Assembly (NCBI RefSeq): GCF_003399445.1
Contig: NZ_QUQO01000001.1
Location: forward strand, 1,981,001-2,045,000
Source: Parvularcula marina
Lineage (GTDB): Bacteria; Pseudomonadota; Alphaproteobacteria; Caulobacterales; Parvularculaceae
Length of the DNA: 64,000 nt
Reading direction: 5' to 3'
The translations under genes and the position numbers were made by a program. Each line of letters opens with the position of its first letter. Position 1 is the first letter of the stretch. Below the pieces are notes generated by a model. The model was not told where the DNA came from and made no database searches. It was given only the letters and a program-made list of their open reading frames with translations. This document shows, piece after piece, positions 25,569 to 34,692 of this stretch.

Positions 25569-25573
25569 GGCAA

Positions 25574-26077
25574 TTATCCCTCATCTGCCGCAGCGGGCAT
25601 ATAATCGAACCCCGCTCGACGCGAATGTCCAGATAAAATGGAACGGACAAATACAATCAAGCCTGCTCTTCCATGGGTCCAGTGGAATTCAGGCAGGGTA
25701 GGGCCATGCTCGCCTAGGGGCGCCCAGGGGGCGGGGTCAGCCGGTTGGCGCTCGGTGGTCAAACCCATCCGGAAGGCAAAGCTCAAAGGATATCGTTCGA
25801 TGGCCGGAACGACGCTGATCCCGGTGCCGCGCAGCTCGATCCGCCCGGCCATACCGGCGGGCGCGCTGGCAACCAGCCGATCATCCTTGACCCCCAGCCA
25901 GCTCATATCATCGCTGATCAGCCGGCTGCGGCGATGGGCACACTGTGTCATCAGCGACATGGCGGTCTGGGATTTGCCCGCACCCGGCGGGCCGAGCAGG
26001 GCGATGCCGCAAAGCGGGCCATCGGCATCGACCGCCAGCGCCAGCGTCGTTGCAGGCAGAAGCAGGGGGGCGGTCAT
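25574..26077 (-). CDS. hprK: short HPr kinase/phosphorylase
   Basis: A 167-residue protein matching only the C-terminal kinase domain of HprK, as usual in alphaproteobacteria. Walker A is LLGPPGAGKSQTA (about 28-39), and RLISDDMSWL gives the acidic HprK residues. The regulatory N-terminal domain of Firmicute HprK is absent. It would phosphorylate or dephosphorylate the serine of HPr. Its start overlaps the chvG stop by 4 bp (ATGA), linking envelope sensing to the phosphorelay. Confidence 0.9.
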   Translation of the reverse strand: MTAPLLLPATTLALAVDADGPLCGIALLGPPGAGKSQTAMSLMTQCAHRRSRLISDDMSWLGVKDDRLVASAPAGMAGRIELRGTGISVVPAIERYPLSFAFRMGLTTERQPADPAPWAPLGEHGPTLPEFHWTHGRAGLIVFVRSILSGHSRRAGFDYMPAAADEG

Positions 26078-27828
26078 GCGGCGCGCCGCAGCGGGATCGT
26101 GACGTGGAAGACCGCGCCGATCCGCTCCGTCCCCATCGCATTGAGGCGGTTCTCCGCCCAGATCCGCCCTTCATGGCTTTCGACGATCTGGCGGCAGATC
26201 GCGAGGCCGAGCCCGGAATTATTGCCGAACTGCGTGCCCGCGGGACGCTTGGTGTAGAAACGCTTGAAGATGCTTTCGAGATTTTCTTCCGGAATGCCGG
26301 GGCCGTCATCGGCGACCGAGATCCGGACCGCCGGGCCCCAATCGTCGCGCTCGACTTCCATCATCACCCGGACGGAACCGTCCTGCGGGGAGAAGGAGAG
26401 CGCATTGTCGATCAGGTTGCGGAACACCTGCCCCAAGGTCGAGGGCGAGCCGAAGATATAAAGCGGCTGGGAGCCGAACCGGCCAAGCAGGCGGACGGGC
26501 GCCTGCCCCGTCTTGCCCATCATATTGTAGGTCTCGACGATGTCGCGGAGGAGCTGGGCGATATCGACCGCCTCGCGGCTTTCCCGCGCAAGATCGGCAT
26601 CAAGACGTGAGGCGTTGGAGATGTCCGTGATCAGACGGTCCATCCGCGCCACATCATTGGCGATGACCGCGAGGAGGCGCGCGCGGGCTTCCGGTGTGTT
26701 GGCAAGATCGAGGGTCTCAATCGCGCTGCGGATTGAGGTTAGCGGGTTTTTCAGCTCATGGCTCACATCGGCGGCGAAATGATCGATCACTTCGATCCGG
26801 TTATGCAGCGCCAGCGTCATTGAGCGGAGGGAGTCAGAGAGCTCGCCGATCTCGTCACGCCGGTTGGGGAATTCGGGCAGGCGCAACTTGCCGGTCCCGC
26901 GCAGGCCGTCGCGGACCTTGTCTGCCGCGCGAGCCAGTTTCCGGATCGGCGCAGCGATGGTCATGGTCAGGATGATCGACAGGATGCCGGCGACGATGGC
27001 CGCGATGAGGAAGAAGTTGAGATGCGCCGCGCGCGCCTCATCGAGTACCTTGTCGATGCCGCCGATCTCCGCCGTGACGACGCCATAGACCGCCTGCACC
27101 TTTCGTATCGGGACCGAAACCGATGCGACCAGCTCTCCGGCTTCGTTATAGCGCAGGCTGTCCGCGCCGCGGTCAGCCGCCTCGCCCGTCGAGAGGAAGG
27201 CGCGGGTCAGCTCCTCCTCCAGCGTGCGCCGGCGGGCCGCCTGCCGCAGGCCGGGATCGATGAATGTATCGACGAATGTTTGCTGAAAACCCTCGGCGAG
27301 ATCCTTCAGCCCAGAGGCAGGTGCCGGGGTCAGGTCGGGCAGCTCTTCATATTGCAGCTCGCCGGTTCGCAGGATCTGGTCCTGCAGCAGCAGCGAGCGG
27401 GCATTCTCGATCGGTGCGCCATCGTAATCTTCTGGGGTCTCAAAGATCCGGACCCGGCCTTCAAAGCTTGGCCAGACACGTGTGAATATCGCATTCACGC
27501 GGTCGCTATCGATCATGACATCGCAAGGGGCAGAATCATCATCCGCTGTCAGAAGATCGCAATTGGCGTCCTCGGCGGCGACAGTTGCCATGATCGAGGC
27601 GATGACCTGCGCCTGCGCGCGCACGCCTTCGAGCTTGGCCTCGATCAGGCCGTCACGGTACTGTGTGACCCGCAAGGAGCCGATGAGAAGTATGCTCAGA
27701 CCCGCAAGCTGGGTCAGCAGGATGGTGATCGTCAGGCGCGAAATCGGAAAGCGCCCGGTCTCGTCTCTTAAGCGCGAGAACAGCGATCGTTTCTGGGTAC
27801 CTTCATTCGTATAGCTACGACCCGACAT
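26074..27828 (-). CDS. chvG: ChvG-type sensor histidine kinase
   Basis: A 584-residue membrane kinase. The first helix LTITILLTQLAGLSILLIGSL is followed by a periplasmic sensor of about 220 residues, then a second helix FFLIAAIVAGILSIILTMTI and a HAMP linker. The H-box is FAADVSHELKNPLTSIRS, the N-box FRNLIDNALSFSP, and the G-boxes DDGPGIPEENLESIF and NNSGLGLAIC. ChvG/ExoS proteins sense acid or host conditions and control envelope, motility and metabolism genes through ChvI. The ATG at 27828 is preferred; a TTG-started extension would overlap chvI. Confidence 0.94.
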   Translation of the reverse strand: MSGRSYTNEGTQKRSLFSRLRDETGRFPISRLTITILLTQLAGLSILLIGSLRVTQYRDGLIEAKLEGVRAQAQVIASIMATVAAEDANCDLLTADDDSAPCDVMIDSDRVNAIFTRVWPSFEGRVRIFETPEDYDGAPIENARSLLLQDQILRTGELQYEELPDLTPAPASGLKDLAEGFQQTFVDTFIDPGLRQAARRRTLEEELTRAFLSTGEAADRGADSLRYNEAGELVASVSVPIRKVQAVYGVVTAEIGGIDKVLDEARAAHLNFFLIAAIVAGILSIILTMTIAAPIRKLARAADKVRDGLRGTGKLRLPEFPNRRDEIGELSDSLRSMTLALHNRIEVIDHFAADVSHELKNPLTSIRSAIETLDLANTPEARARLLAVIANDVARMDRLITDISNASRLDADLARESREAVDIAQLLRDIVETYNMMGKTGQAPVRLLGRFGSQPLYIFGSPSTLGQVFRNLIDNALSFSPQDGSVRVMMEVERDDWGPAVRISVADDGPGIPEENLESIFKRFYTKRPAGTQFGNNSGLGLAICRQIVESHEGRIWAENRLNAMGTERIGAVFHVTIPLRRAA

Positions 27829-27877
27829 GCGGCGCCGTTTGGCACCGTTGCCCGCCGCCCGAATGCGACGGTGGCGC

Positions 27878-28576
27878 TTAGCCTTCCTTATATTTGTACC
27901 CGACACCGTAGAGTGTCTCAATCTGGTCGAATTCCCGGTCCACGACCCGGAACTTCTTCCTTATGCGTTTGATGTGGCTGTCGATCGTGCGGTCATCGAC
28001 ATAAACCTGATCGTCATAGGCTGCATCCATCAGCGCATCGCGGGATTTCACAAAGCCGGGGCGCTGGGCGAGGGATTGCAGGATTAGGAATTCAGTGACG
28101 GTCAGCGTGACCGCCTGACCTTTCCAGGTGCAGTCATGACGAAGGGGATCAAGGCAGAGCTCGCCCCGGCGGATCTGCTGGGAGCTGTCGCTCTCCTCAA
28201 CCGGCGTGTTCTGAGCGGCCCGGCGACGCAAGACAGCTTTCACCCGTTCGAGCAGCAGGCGCTGGGAGAAGGGTTTCTTGACGTAATCATCCGCGCCCAT
28301 GGTCAGGCCGAGCACTTCGTCGATCTCCTCATCCTTTGAGGTCAGGAAGATCAGCGGCACATCGCTCGACCGGCGCAGCTCACGCAGGAGCTCCATGCCG
28401 TCAAGACGCGGCATCTTGATATCCGATACGACGATTTCGGGCCGGTCGCGCAAAATGCCTTCGAGCGCCTCGGCACCGTCTTCATAGGTCGTGACATCGT
28501 GACCGTCCGATTCAAGCGCAATCGAGACGGAAGCGAGAATGTTCTGGTCGTCGTCGACTAGGACAACTCTGGCCAT
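27878..28576 (-). CDS. chvI: ChvI-type response regulator
   Basis: A 232-residue OmpR-family regulator. The receiver has acidic D8-D9-D10, phospho-acceptor D52 in VVSDIKMP, T79 (FLTS) and K101 (VKKPF). The winged helix has [42 protein letters not shown] and YGVGYKY. It leads the chvI-chvG-hprK-EIIA-HPr run with 49 bp before chvG. The promoter probably lies in the 71 bp upstream of its start. The kinase partner is the adjacent ChvG. Confidence 0.96.
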   Translation of the reverse strand: MARVVLVDDDQNILASVSIALESDGHDVTTYEDGAEALEGILRDRPEIVVSDIKMPRLDGMELLRELRRSSDVPLIFLTSKDEEIDEVLGLTMGADDYVKKPFSQRLLLERVKAVLRRRAAQNTPVEESDSSQQIRRGELCLDPLRHDCTWKGQAVTLTVTEFLILQSLAQRPGFVKSRDALMDAAYDDQVYVDDRTIDSHIKRIRKKFRVVDREFDQIETLYGVGYKYKEG

Positions 28577-28647
28577 AGATCGGGGATCTCCTCCTGCAAC
28601 AGGGTCAGTCTGTTGGCGAATTGTGGCAAGCTTTAGCCGAGCCGCAT

Positions 28648-28929
28648 TTAAAGTCTTTCAATAAAACTCGCGAGGGCCACATCGCGGGCCGACAGCCCAT
28701 CCGCATCATGTGTCGTCAGCGTGATTTCGACCCGGTTGTAAACATTGAGCCATTCGGGGTGGTGGTCGCGCTTGTCGGCCTCGATGGCAATCCGCGTCAT
28801 GAACCCGAAAGCCTCGTTGAAATCCTTGAACGTAAAGGTCGCCTTGGCGGCATCCCGGCCTTCAACCTCTTCCCAATTGGGAAAGTCTTTGAAAAAGCTT
28901 GCTCGTTCTTCAGCCGAAAGTTTCTGCAT
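28648..28929 (-). CDS. pterin-4a-carbinolamine dehydratase
   Basis: A 93-residue PCD/DCoH protein, which recycles the pterin cofactor of phenylalanine hydroxylase. The signature [20 protein letters not shown] contains the catalytic histidines, and [13 protein letters not shown] precedes it. No phenylalanine hydroxylase is in the window. The ATG at 28929 lies 11 bp after the in-frame stop of the sirtuin gene's restored frame; a TTG at 28944 that overlaps that stop is the alternative start. The gene is probably cotranscribed with the sirtuin. Confidence 0.93.
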   Translation of the reverse strand: MQKLSAEERASFFKDFPNWEEVEGRDAAKATFTFKDFNEAFGFMTRIAIEADKRDHHPEWLNVYNRVEITLTTHDADGLSARDVALASFIERL

Positions 28930-28940
28930 GGGGCACTCGC

Positions 28941-29644
28941 TCAATTGCCGGAAAGGATGTCTTTGGCCCAGCGCGGCACTTCGCGTGCAGCGGGGCCGAG
29001 AATGTGGTCGTCGAACAGGCCCACATTCTCGGCGCGTTCGAGATTGATGAGAAGGGTGCGGCGCCGCTTGCGCGGGCTTCGGCGGCTAGGCCCGCAGCAG
29101 GGTAGACAGTGCCAGATGTGCCGATGGCGACAAAATGGGTCGCCTGCGAAACGGCCGCCTCGATCTCGGCCATATGCCGGGGCATCTCCCCGAACCAGAC
29201 GACGGCGGGGCGCATCCCGCCGACACTCTCACAGGAGAGGCAGGGCGTCTCTGTGGAAAGATCGCCCGGCCATTCATGCTCCTGCCCGCAAAAGCTGCAG
29301 CGCGCATGCGCGATCGAGCCATGCATCTGGAGGATCGCTTTCGAGCCTGCCCTTGCATGAAGGTCATCGACATTCTGTGTAATCAGAAGAAAGCGGTCCC
29401 CTCTCGCGGTCAGCGCCTCTTCAAGTTCCGCCAGCGCAAGATGCGCCGCGTTCGGTTCAACCTCGGGGAGCCCGGCGCGCCGCAGATTATAGAATTCATG
29501 GACCAGCGCCGGATTGTTCGCGAAGCCTTCAGGCGTGGCGACCTCCCGATAGTCATATTTTGCCCAAATTCCATCCGCATCTCGGAAGGTCTGAACGCCG
29601 CTTTCCGCGCTGATACCGGCACCGGTCAGGATGACAAGAAACAT
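28941..29644 (-). pseudogene. Sir2 family NAD-dependent deacylase, frameshifted near the C-terminus
   Basis: The first about 195 codons encode a normal bacterial sirtuin: LTGAGISAESGV, TQNVDDLHARAGS, catalytic histidine in QMHGSI, four zinc cysteines (RCSFC ... CLSC), VVWFGEMP and [13 protein letters not shown]. After ARASGA the frame goes wrong: the current frame continues to a stop at 28910 with unrelated sequence, while the next frame reads [13 protein letters not shown] and ends WAKDILSGN-stop at 28941, exactly the expected C-terminus. One missing base at about 29058-29062 explains it. It may be a real mutation or an assembly error; the rest shows no decay. Sirtuins remove acyl groups from lysines, including acetyl-CoA synthetase. 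Confidence 0.88.
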
Positions 29645-29747
29645 AAAAAGAAGAAGTCTGACCGAACGGGCCGCGTCAAGGCTTGCAACGAGAAGGCGCT
29701 TGCTAGAAAACAGCTTTACCGTGCCTGGACGCATTTCGAGGTCAAAA

Positions 29748-30836
29748 ATGTCTAACCGCTCTGTCCGTTTGCGGCCTATTTCCGGGGCCATCACGCTATT
29801 CGGCATTCTGGTGTTGAGCGGTATGACCATGCTGGCGGGCAGCAAAGCCGCTGCCCAGTATGATTTCTGCAACAAGACCAGCTACGCGCTCTCCGCCGCT
29901 GTCGGCTATGTCGATGGCGAAAGCCTCGTTACTCGCGGCTGGTGGCGTCTGCGGGCTGGCGAATGCAAGCGCGTCCTTTCCGAGAAGGTCCAGCCGGGGC
30001 GCTACTTTGTTTATGCCGAGGCCATACCGGGCCATAAGGGCGAGCTAAAAACCTGGTCCGGCCGGACCCCGCTCTGCGTTCAGAACGACAGCCTTTTCAC
30101 CCTTCGCGATCAGGATGAGTGCGCGGAAGACCCGCGGCGCCAGCGGGAGTTCCAGCCCGTCGATGTCACCAATGAAGGCAATGGCACCTGGACGACCGAA
30201 TTCACCGACGAGAACAACTTCACGGTCTTCATGGCAGAGATTGCCGGGGTGCAGCGTCTGCTCACCGATATCGGTGTCTATGATGGCCGCATTGACGGCT
30301 CGCTTGGGCGCAACACCAAGGCGGCCCTCACCCGCTATGCCAAGCAAAAGGGTCTGGGGAACGCCAGCAGCATCAATGACACAATCATTGACTCGCTGAT
30401 CACCGAGGCGAACCAGGCCGATGCGCGTCAGGGCTTTTTCTTCTGCAACTCGACCATGCTGCCGGTCTGGGCCGCGATTGCCCAGCCGCAGGGTGAGGAG
30501 GGCTATTCCTCCTCCGGCTGGTGGCGGCTTGAAAGTCAGGAATGCGCCAAGGTCCGCCGGGGCGCTCTCTCAGGCGAAAGTTTCTACGTCTACGGCCTGA
30601 TGGAGGCGGAGAGCCGCTCTGTCCCGCTCGCCGGCGGAGACACCGAGTTCTGTATCTCCTCAGTCCAGTTCGAGGCCGAAGGCGATGTCGCCTGTGATGA
30701 GGCGGGCTTTGACAAGGCAAACTTCCGCCGGATCGATACGGGCACGGACAAGGCCTTCACTTTCCAGTTCACCCCGGAACTCTTCAACCCGGACTTCGCG
30801 GATCGCGTCCGCGCCGAGGCGGATGAGGAACAGTAA
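29748..30836 (+). CDS. secreted protein with two DUF1036 domains flanking a peptidoglycan-binding-like domain
   Basis: A 362-residue precursor with a signal peptide (about 38 residues). Two related DUF1036 units are visible: YDFCNKTSYALSAAVGYV...RGWWRLRAGECKRVL and FFFCNSTMLPVWAAIAQP...SGWWRLESQECAKVRRG. Between them lies a segment like a PG_binding_1 three-helix domain, VQRLLTDIGVYDGRIDGSLG followed by KAALTRYAKQKGL. Cysteines recur in both units, suggesting disulphides. DUF1036 is largely alphaproteobacterial and uncharacterised; the middle domain suggests a periplasmic, wall-associated role. The start at 29748 is favoured by the signal peptide. It overlaps the next gene by 14 bp. Confidence 0.85.
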   Translation: MSNRSVRLRPISGAITLFGILVLSGMTMLAGSKAAAQYDFCNKTSYALSAAVGYVDGESLVTRGWWRLRAGECKRVLSEKVQPGRYFVYAEAIPGHKGELKTWSGRTPLCVQNDSLFTLRDQDECAEDPRRQREFQPVDVTNEGNGTWTTEFTDENNFTVFMAEIAGVQRLLTDIGVYDGRIDGSLGRNTKAALTRYAKQKGLGNASSINDTIIDSLITEANQADARQGFFFCNSTMLPVWAAIAQPQGEEGYSSSGWWRLESQECAKVRRGALSGESFYVYGLMEAESRSVPLAGGDTEFCISSVQFEAEGDVACDEAGFDKANFRRIDTGTDKAFTFQFTPELFNPDFADRVRAEADEEQ

Positions 30837-31551
30837 TCCCTTCCAGGGCATCGACACCTGGATCTTTGATCTCGACAACACGCTTTATCCCGCTGACTGC
30901 CACCTCTTCCGGCAGATCGACCAGCGTATGTCGGTCTTCATTCAGGAACGGCTCGAGGTCGAAGCCGGCCATGCCCGTTTCCTGCAAAAGGACTGGTATG
31001 CCCGGCACGGCACGACTCTCGCCGGGCTGATGGCCGAGCATGACGTCGCGCCGCAGGACTTCCTTGAATATGTCCACGACATCGACCTCTCCGATGTGGG
31101 TCACAATGCTGAACTGCGTGAGGCGATCTCCCGCCTGCCGGGGCGGCGGCTGATCTTCACCAATGGCTCGGTGCGCCATGCCGAAAATGTCGCGGGCAAG
31201 ATCGGCATTCTCGATCTCTTCGACGGTGTCTTTGATATCGAGGCAGGGGATTACCAGCCGAAACCGCATGCCCCGGCCTATGACCGCTTCATAGGGCATT
31301 TCGATGTGACCCCGGAACGATCCGCGTTTTTCGAGGACATGCCCCAGAACCTTCAGGTGCCGTATGAGGCGGGGATGCGGACCGTCTTGGTCCAGTCCGC
31401 CGCCGAATGGTTCGACGATGAGCCCGAGGACAAACGTCCCTCAAAGCCCGGTGAGACTTATCCACATGTTCATCATGTCACGGATGACTTGACCGGCTTT
31501 TTGGGCAACCTCACAACGCGCGCCCTTGCCGACACAGAGGAAGACACGTGA
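30823..31551 (+). CDS. HAD family pyrimidine 5'-nucleotidase
   Basis: A 242-residue HAD hydrolase of the Sdt1/pyrimidine-5'-nucleotidase type. Motif I is [15 protein letters not shown], motif [13 protein letters not shown], motif [13 protein letters not shown] and motif [12 protein letters not shown]. It should dephosphorylate UMP/CMP or related phosphates in the cytoplasm. The start at 30823 lies inside the end of the DUF1036 gene, and its stop overlaps the dapD GTG start, so the three are probably one operon. Confidence 0.9.
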   Translation: MRNSNPFQGIDTWIFDLDNTLYPADCHLFRQIDQRMSVFIQERLEVEAGHARFLQKDWYARHGTTLAGLMAEHDVAPQDFLEYVHDIDLSDVGHNAELREAISRLPGRRLIFTNGSVRHAENVAGKIGILDLFDGVFDIEAGDYQPKPHAPAYDRFIGHFDVTPERSAFFEDMPQNLQVPYEAGMRTVLVQSAAEWFDDEPEDKRPSKPGETYPHVHHVTDDLTGFLGNLTTRALADTEEDT

Positions 31552-32384
31552 GCACCCAAGAGCTGAGCCAACTGATCGACGATGCGTGGGAGAACCGGGA
31601 CCGGATGGATGATCCGGAGGTCCGCACGCCCGTGCTCGAAGACGCGGTGCGCGAGGCGCTGAGCCTGCTTGATTCAGGACAGGCACGGGTCGCCTCCCGC
31701 GAGGAGGGCGGCGAGTGGACCGTGCATCAATGGCTGAAAAAGGCGGTGCTCCTGTCTTTCCGCCTGCACGATAATGAGCTGATCCCCGGCGGTCCGGGCG
31801 AGAGCACATGGTACGATAAGGTGCCGCCGAAATTCGTCGGCTGGACCGAGGCCGAGTTCAAACAGGCCGGCTTCCGTGCTGTGCCGCACGCCATGGTCCG
31901 CTATGGCTCCTTCATCGCACCGGGCGCGGTGCTGATGCCAAGCTATGTGAATATCGGGGCTTATGTCGGGCCCGGAACGATGGTCGACACCTGGGCGACG
32001 ATCGGCTCCTGTGCGCAGATCGGCGCGAACTGCCACATCTCCGGCGGGGCCGGAATCGGCGGCGTTCTTGAGCCCGTTCAGGCCGCCCCTGTGATCATCG
32101 AGGACAATGTTTTCGTCGGTGCCCGCTCAGAAGTTGCCGAAGGCGTGCGCGTCTGTGAGGGCGCCGTTTTGTCAATGGGAGTTTTCCTCGGCGCGTCGAC
32201 AAAAATTGTAGACCGGCAGACCGGGGACGTGGTCTATGGAGAGGTGCCGCCCTATGCGGTCGTCGTGCCGGGCACGATGGCTGGCGAGAATGGGGGCCCG
32301 TCGCTGGCCTGCGCTGTGATCGTGAAAACAGTGGATGAGCGCACCAGGGCGAAGACTGGGATCAACGAACTTTTGCGGGATTAG
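31548..32384 (+). CDS. dapD: 2,3,4,5-tetrahydropyridine-2,6-dicarboxylate N-succinyltransferase
   Basis: A 278-residue DapD, the succinyl-CoA-dependent step of lysine and meso-diaminopimelate synthesis. The N-terminal helical region contains [17 protein letters not shown], and the left-handed beta-helix begins at about residue 115 with [21 protein letters not shown], then [20 protein letters not shown] and [27 protein letters not shown] and YAVVVPG close the helix. The start is GTG within a GTGA overlap with the nucleotidase gene. Confidence 0.97.
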   Translation: MSTQELSQLIDDAWENRDRMDDPEVRTPVLEDAVREALSLLDSGQARVASREEGGEWTVHQWLKKAVLLSFRLHDNELIPGGPGESTWYDKVPPKFVGWTEAEFKQAGFRAVPHAMVRYGSFIAPGAVLMPSYVNIGAYVGPGTMVDTWATIGSCAQIGANCHISGGAGIGGVLEPVQAAPVIIEDNVFVGARSEVAEGVRVCEGAVLSMGVFLGASTKIVDRQTGDVVYGEVPPYAVVVPGTMAGENGGPSLACAVIVKTVDERTRAKTGINELLRD

Positions 32385-32462
32385 CATTCGAAATCACTTG
32401 CTAGTTTTCCCTTATTTCGATATCAAAACGAACCATAAACAACCAGAAGTATACCAGTACCA
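32385..32462 (+). promoter_or_regulatory. AT-rich gap with probable promoter for the MarR-LdcA-NlpC cluster
   Basis: This 78-bp gap after dapD is much richer in A/T than its neighbours (for example TCGATATCAAAACGAACC and AAGTATACCAGTACC). It contains no terminator hairpin and probably carries the promoter and any operator for the small regulator gene that follows. Assignment of -35 and -10 boxes is not secure. Confidence 0.35.
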
Positions 32463-32816
32463 GTGAACCCGACCTCTCTTCTCCTCCCCTGGCGTGACGT
32501 GATGACCGATACGGTCCGGCTCGACCGGCCCGATCTCTCGATGCGGCAATGGGCGCTGCTCCTCACCGTCTATCTGATGCCCGGCCCACACACCGTGCGG
32601 CGGCTGTCCGAGGAGCTTGGCGTGCCCAAGCCCGCCATCTCTCGCGCGCTCGATGCGCTCTCCATTCACGGCTTTGTGAAACGAGCGCGGGATCAGGAAG
32701 ATCGCCGGATCGTCCTTGTGCAGAAAACCGAAGAGGGCGCTCTCTTCATCGACCAGTTCGCGGCCATCGTCGAAGAGCGCGAACGCCAGTCCGACCTCGG
32801 CGCGTTTTATGGCTGA
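32463..32816 (+). CDS. MarR family transcriptional regulator
   Basis: A 117-residue winged-helix protein. SMRQWALLLTVYLMPGPHTVRRLSEELGVPKPAISRALDALSIHGFVKRARDQEDRR is a classical MarR helix-turn-helix and wing. It begins with GTG at 32463. It overlaps the LD-carboxypeptidase gene by 8 bp, so it probably regulates its own cell-wall cluster. The ligand is unknown. Confidence 0.85.
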   Translation: MNPTSLLLPWRDVMTDTVRLDRPDLSMRQWALLLTVYLMPGPHTVRRLSEELGVPKPAISRALDALSIHGFVKRARDQEDRRIVLVQKTEEGALFIDQFAAIVEERERQSDLGAFYG

Positions 32817-33726
32817 CAGGGGCCGTCCCCATGTCCGCGTGATCGCGCCTGCGCGCTGGGCACCTGATGAGGTGCTCTCTACATTTTCACAGATCGCAGA
32901 AGACGAAGGCCTGTCGGTCGAGATTGATCCGCAGGCAAAGCTTCGCGCCGATCAGCTTGCCGGCAGTGATGACGAGCGGGCGGATGCGCTGGCCGCGGCC
33001 CTCGGCGATGAAGATGTCGATATCATCTGGTGCGCGCGCGGCGGCTATGGCTCGGCGCGGGTGCTAAACCGATTGTCAGGAATGATGGTTTCGAAGCCGA
33101 AACTCTTGATCGGCTATTCCGATATGACCGCGCTCCAGCTCTCGGGCGCCCTGCCAGAGGTCACCCATCTCCACGCGCCGATGCCGATCGATGCGGCAAA
33201 GCCGGGCGGAGGCGATCGTCTCGCGGCGGCGGCCCGTCTGGCGAAGGATCTGGTTGCGCAAGGACAAGCTCCCGCGAGCGGATATGATCTGGAAGGCGTG
33301 GCGGAGGGTACGGCTCGCGGGTCTCTCGCCATCGGCAATCTTTGTGTGCTGACGACATTGCTTGGCACGCCTTACGAGCCGCAATGGGATGGCGTGATCC
33401 TCTGCCTCGAGGATATCTGCGAATATTACTACGCGCTCGACCGGCATTTCGTGCATCTCGCCCAGTCTCGCGCAGGCCAGGGCATCGCCGGGATTGTCAT
33501 CGGCGACTTCACCGACCTTGAAGATAATGATGTACCGTGGGGGGAGGATGTGCCCGCCATGGTGCGCCGGCATTTCCCCGATATCCCGGTCGCTTACGGT
33601 CTGCCCATCGGGCATGGCGACCGCAATGAAGCGCTGATCCAGGGCGTGGCCGCGACACTCAGTGTCACGGGCGGCAATGCCCGCCTCGACATTGAGGGCT
33701 TTGCACTGGCAGGAGGGGCCTCATGA
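32809..33726 (+). CDS. LD-carboxypeptidase (S66 family)
   Basis: A 305-residue S66 serine peptidase, which trims the terminal D-alanine from murein tetrapeptides during peptidoglycan recycling (LdcA) or cleaves peptide-nucleotide toxins (MccF). The nucleophile is in LIGYSDMTAL, the catalytic glutamate in CLEDICEYYYALDR and the histidine in YGLPIGHGDRNEAL; WCARGGYGSARVL is another family motif. There is no signal peptide, consistent with a cytoplasmic recycling enzyme. The neighbouring NlpC/P60 gene favours the LdcA role. The start at 32809 overlaps the MarR stop. Confidence 0.93.
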   Translation: MADRGRPHVRVIAPARWAPDEVLSTFSQIAEDEGLSVEIDPQAKLRADQLAGSDDERADALAAALGDEDVDIIWCARGGYGSARVLNRLSGMMVSKPKLLIGYSDMTALQLSGALPEVTHLHAPMPIDAAKPGGGDRLAAAARLAKDLVAQGQAPASGYDLEGVAEGTARGSLAIGNLCVLTTLLGTPYEPQWDGVILCLEDICEYYYALDRHFVHLAQSRAGQGIAGIVIGDFTDLEDNDVPWGEDVPAMVRRHFPDIPVAYGLPIGHGDRNEALIQGVAATLSVTGGNARLDIEGFALAGGAS

Positions 33727-34481
33727 CCTCCCATCGCATTGCCCTGCCGCACAGCCTCGCCCTTGCCGCGCCTGAAGACGGCGCCGAGGCGGTGAGCGAT
33801 TTTCTCTTCGGTGAGCGCGTGGTCAAACTCGAACAATCATTGGGATATGTTCGGGTGCGCAACGAATATGACAGCTATGAGGGCTGGATCCCGGAAGCTG
33901 CGCTCGGCCCGGATACAGCCCCCTCTGGCCAGCCGCCATTCCGCGTCCGCGCCCGCCTTGCCGGGGCCTATCACCGCCCGGCCTGCGAGCTGGCGATGGA
34001 GGGGATCGGGGTCGGCTCACCGATCTATCCGGTCGCGCGGATCGATGGCTGGATCAAGGATGCGGGCGGATTGTGGTTCCGCGAAGATGACGTTGTGGCT
34101 GTGCCGGCGAAGCTCGACCGGGTCGATGTCGCGCTCGAATTCATCGGTGTGCCTTATGTCTGGGGCGGACGATATGGCGGCGGCATTGATTGCTCCGGCC
34201 TCGTCCAGATCGGTGCGATGCTGAACGGTCTCGAATGCGAGCGGGATACGAAGGATCAGGTCTCAAGCTTTGGCGAAAAACTCGGCGGGCTCGATGCGCG
34301 GGGCCTTCAACGCGGCGATGTCCTTTACGTGCCCGGCCATGTCGCGATCCTGACGGGCCCGGATGAAGCGGTCCACGCCGATGGCAAGGCAGGGCATGTC
34401 CATGTCCAGAAGATCGAGGAGATCGTTGCCAATCGCGGCTTCAAGCCAGAGGACGTGACGATCCGGCGGCCCGCGGCCTAA
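33723..34481 (+). CDS. NlpC/P60 family cysteine peptidase with N-terminal SH3-like domains
   Basis: A 252-residue C40 peptidase, likely a gamma-D-glutamyl-diaminopimelate endopeptidase. The C-terminal domain has YVWGGRYGGGIDCSGLVQ with the catalytic cysteine and PGHVAILTG with the histidine. The N-terminal 125 residues resemble two bacterial SH3 units (VVKLEQSLGYVRVRNEYDSYEGWI and a second). No signal peptide is seen, so it may act on imported muropeptides with LdcA, to which it is joined by a 4-bp ATGA overlap. The convergent DUF4169 gene overlaps its end by 4 bp. Confidence 0.93.
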   Translation: MTSHRIALPHSLALAAPEDGAEAVSDFLFGERVVKLEQSLGYVRVRNEYDSYEGWIPEAALGPDTAPSGQPPFRVRARLAGAYHRPACELAMEGIGVGSPIYPVARIDGWIKDAGGLWFREDDVVAVPAKLDRVDVALEFIGVPYVWGGRYGGGIDCSGLVQIGAMLNGLECERDTKDQVSSFGEKLGGLDARGLQRGDVLYVPGHVAILTGPDEAVHADGKAGHVHVQKIEEIVANRGFKPEDVTIRRPAA

Positions 34482-34675
34482 TCCTCGTCGTCATCCGTTT
34501 CATTATCGAGACGATGCCCGTCGACATGGCGCTTCGCCTCATCCTGCACGCGCTTTGCGTCGGCTTTGGCGTCTTTGGTCAGGCCATGAAGCTGGCGGTT
34601 GGCCTCAGCCGATTTTTCTTTCTCGGCCCGGGCCTTGGCTTTGCGGAAGCGGCGCAGATTGACGATATCCGCCAT
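34478..34675 (-). CDS. DUF4169 family small protein
   Basis: A 65-residue, highly charged protein. It starts MADIVNLRRFRKAKARAEKEKSAE, a pattern typical of DUF4169, a short alphaproteobacterial family of unknown function that is often basic and helical. The tail is acidic (DNETDDDED). It lies 17 bp downstream of the cytochrome c gene on the same strand, so it may share its transcript. Confidence 0.8.
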   Translation of the reverse strand: MADIVNLRRFRKAKARAEKEKSAEANRQLHGLTKDAKADAKRVQDEAKRHVDGHRLDNETDDDED

Positions 34676-34692
34676 GAATGCGCCGCCTTCCC

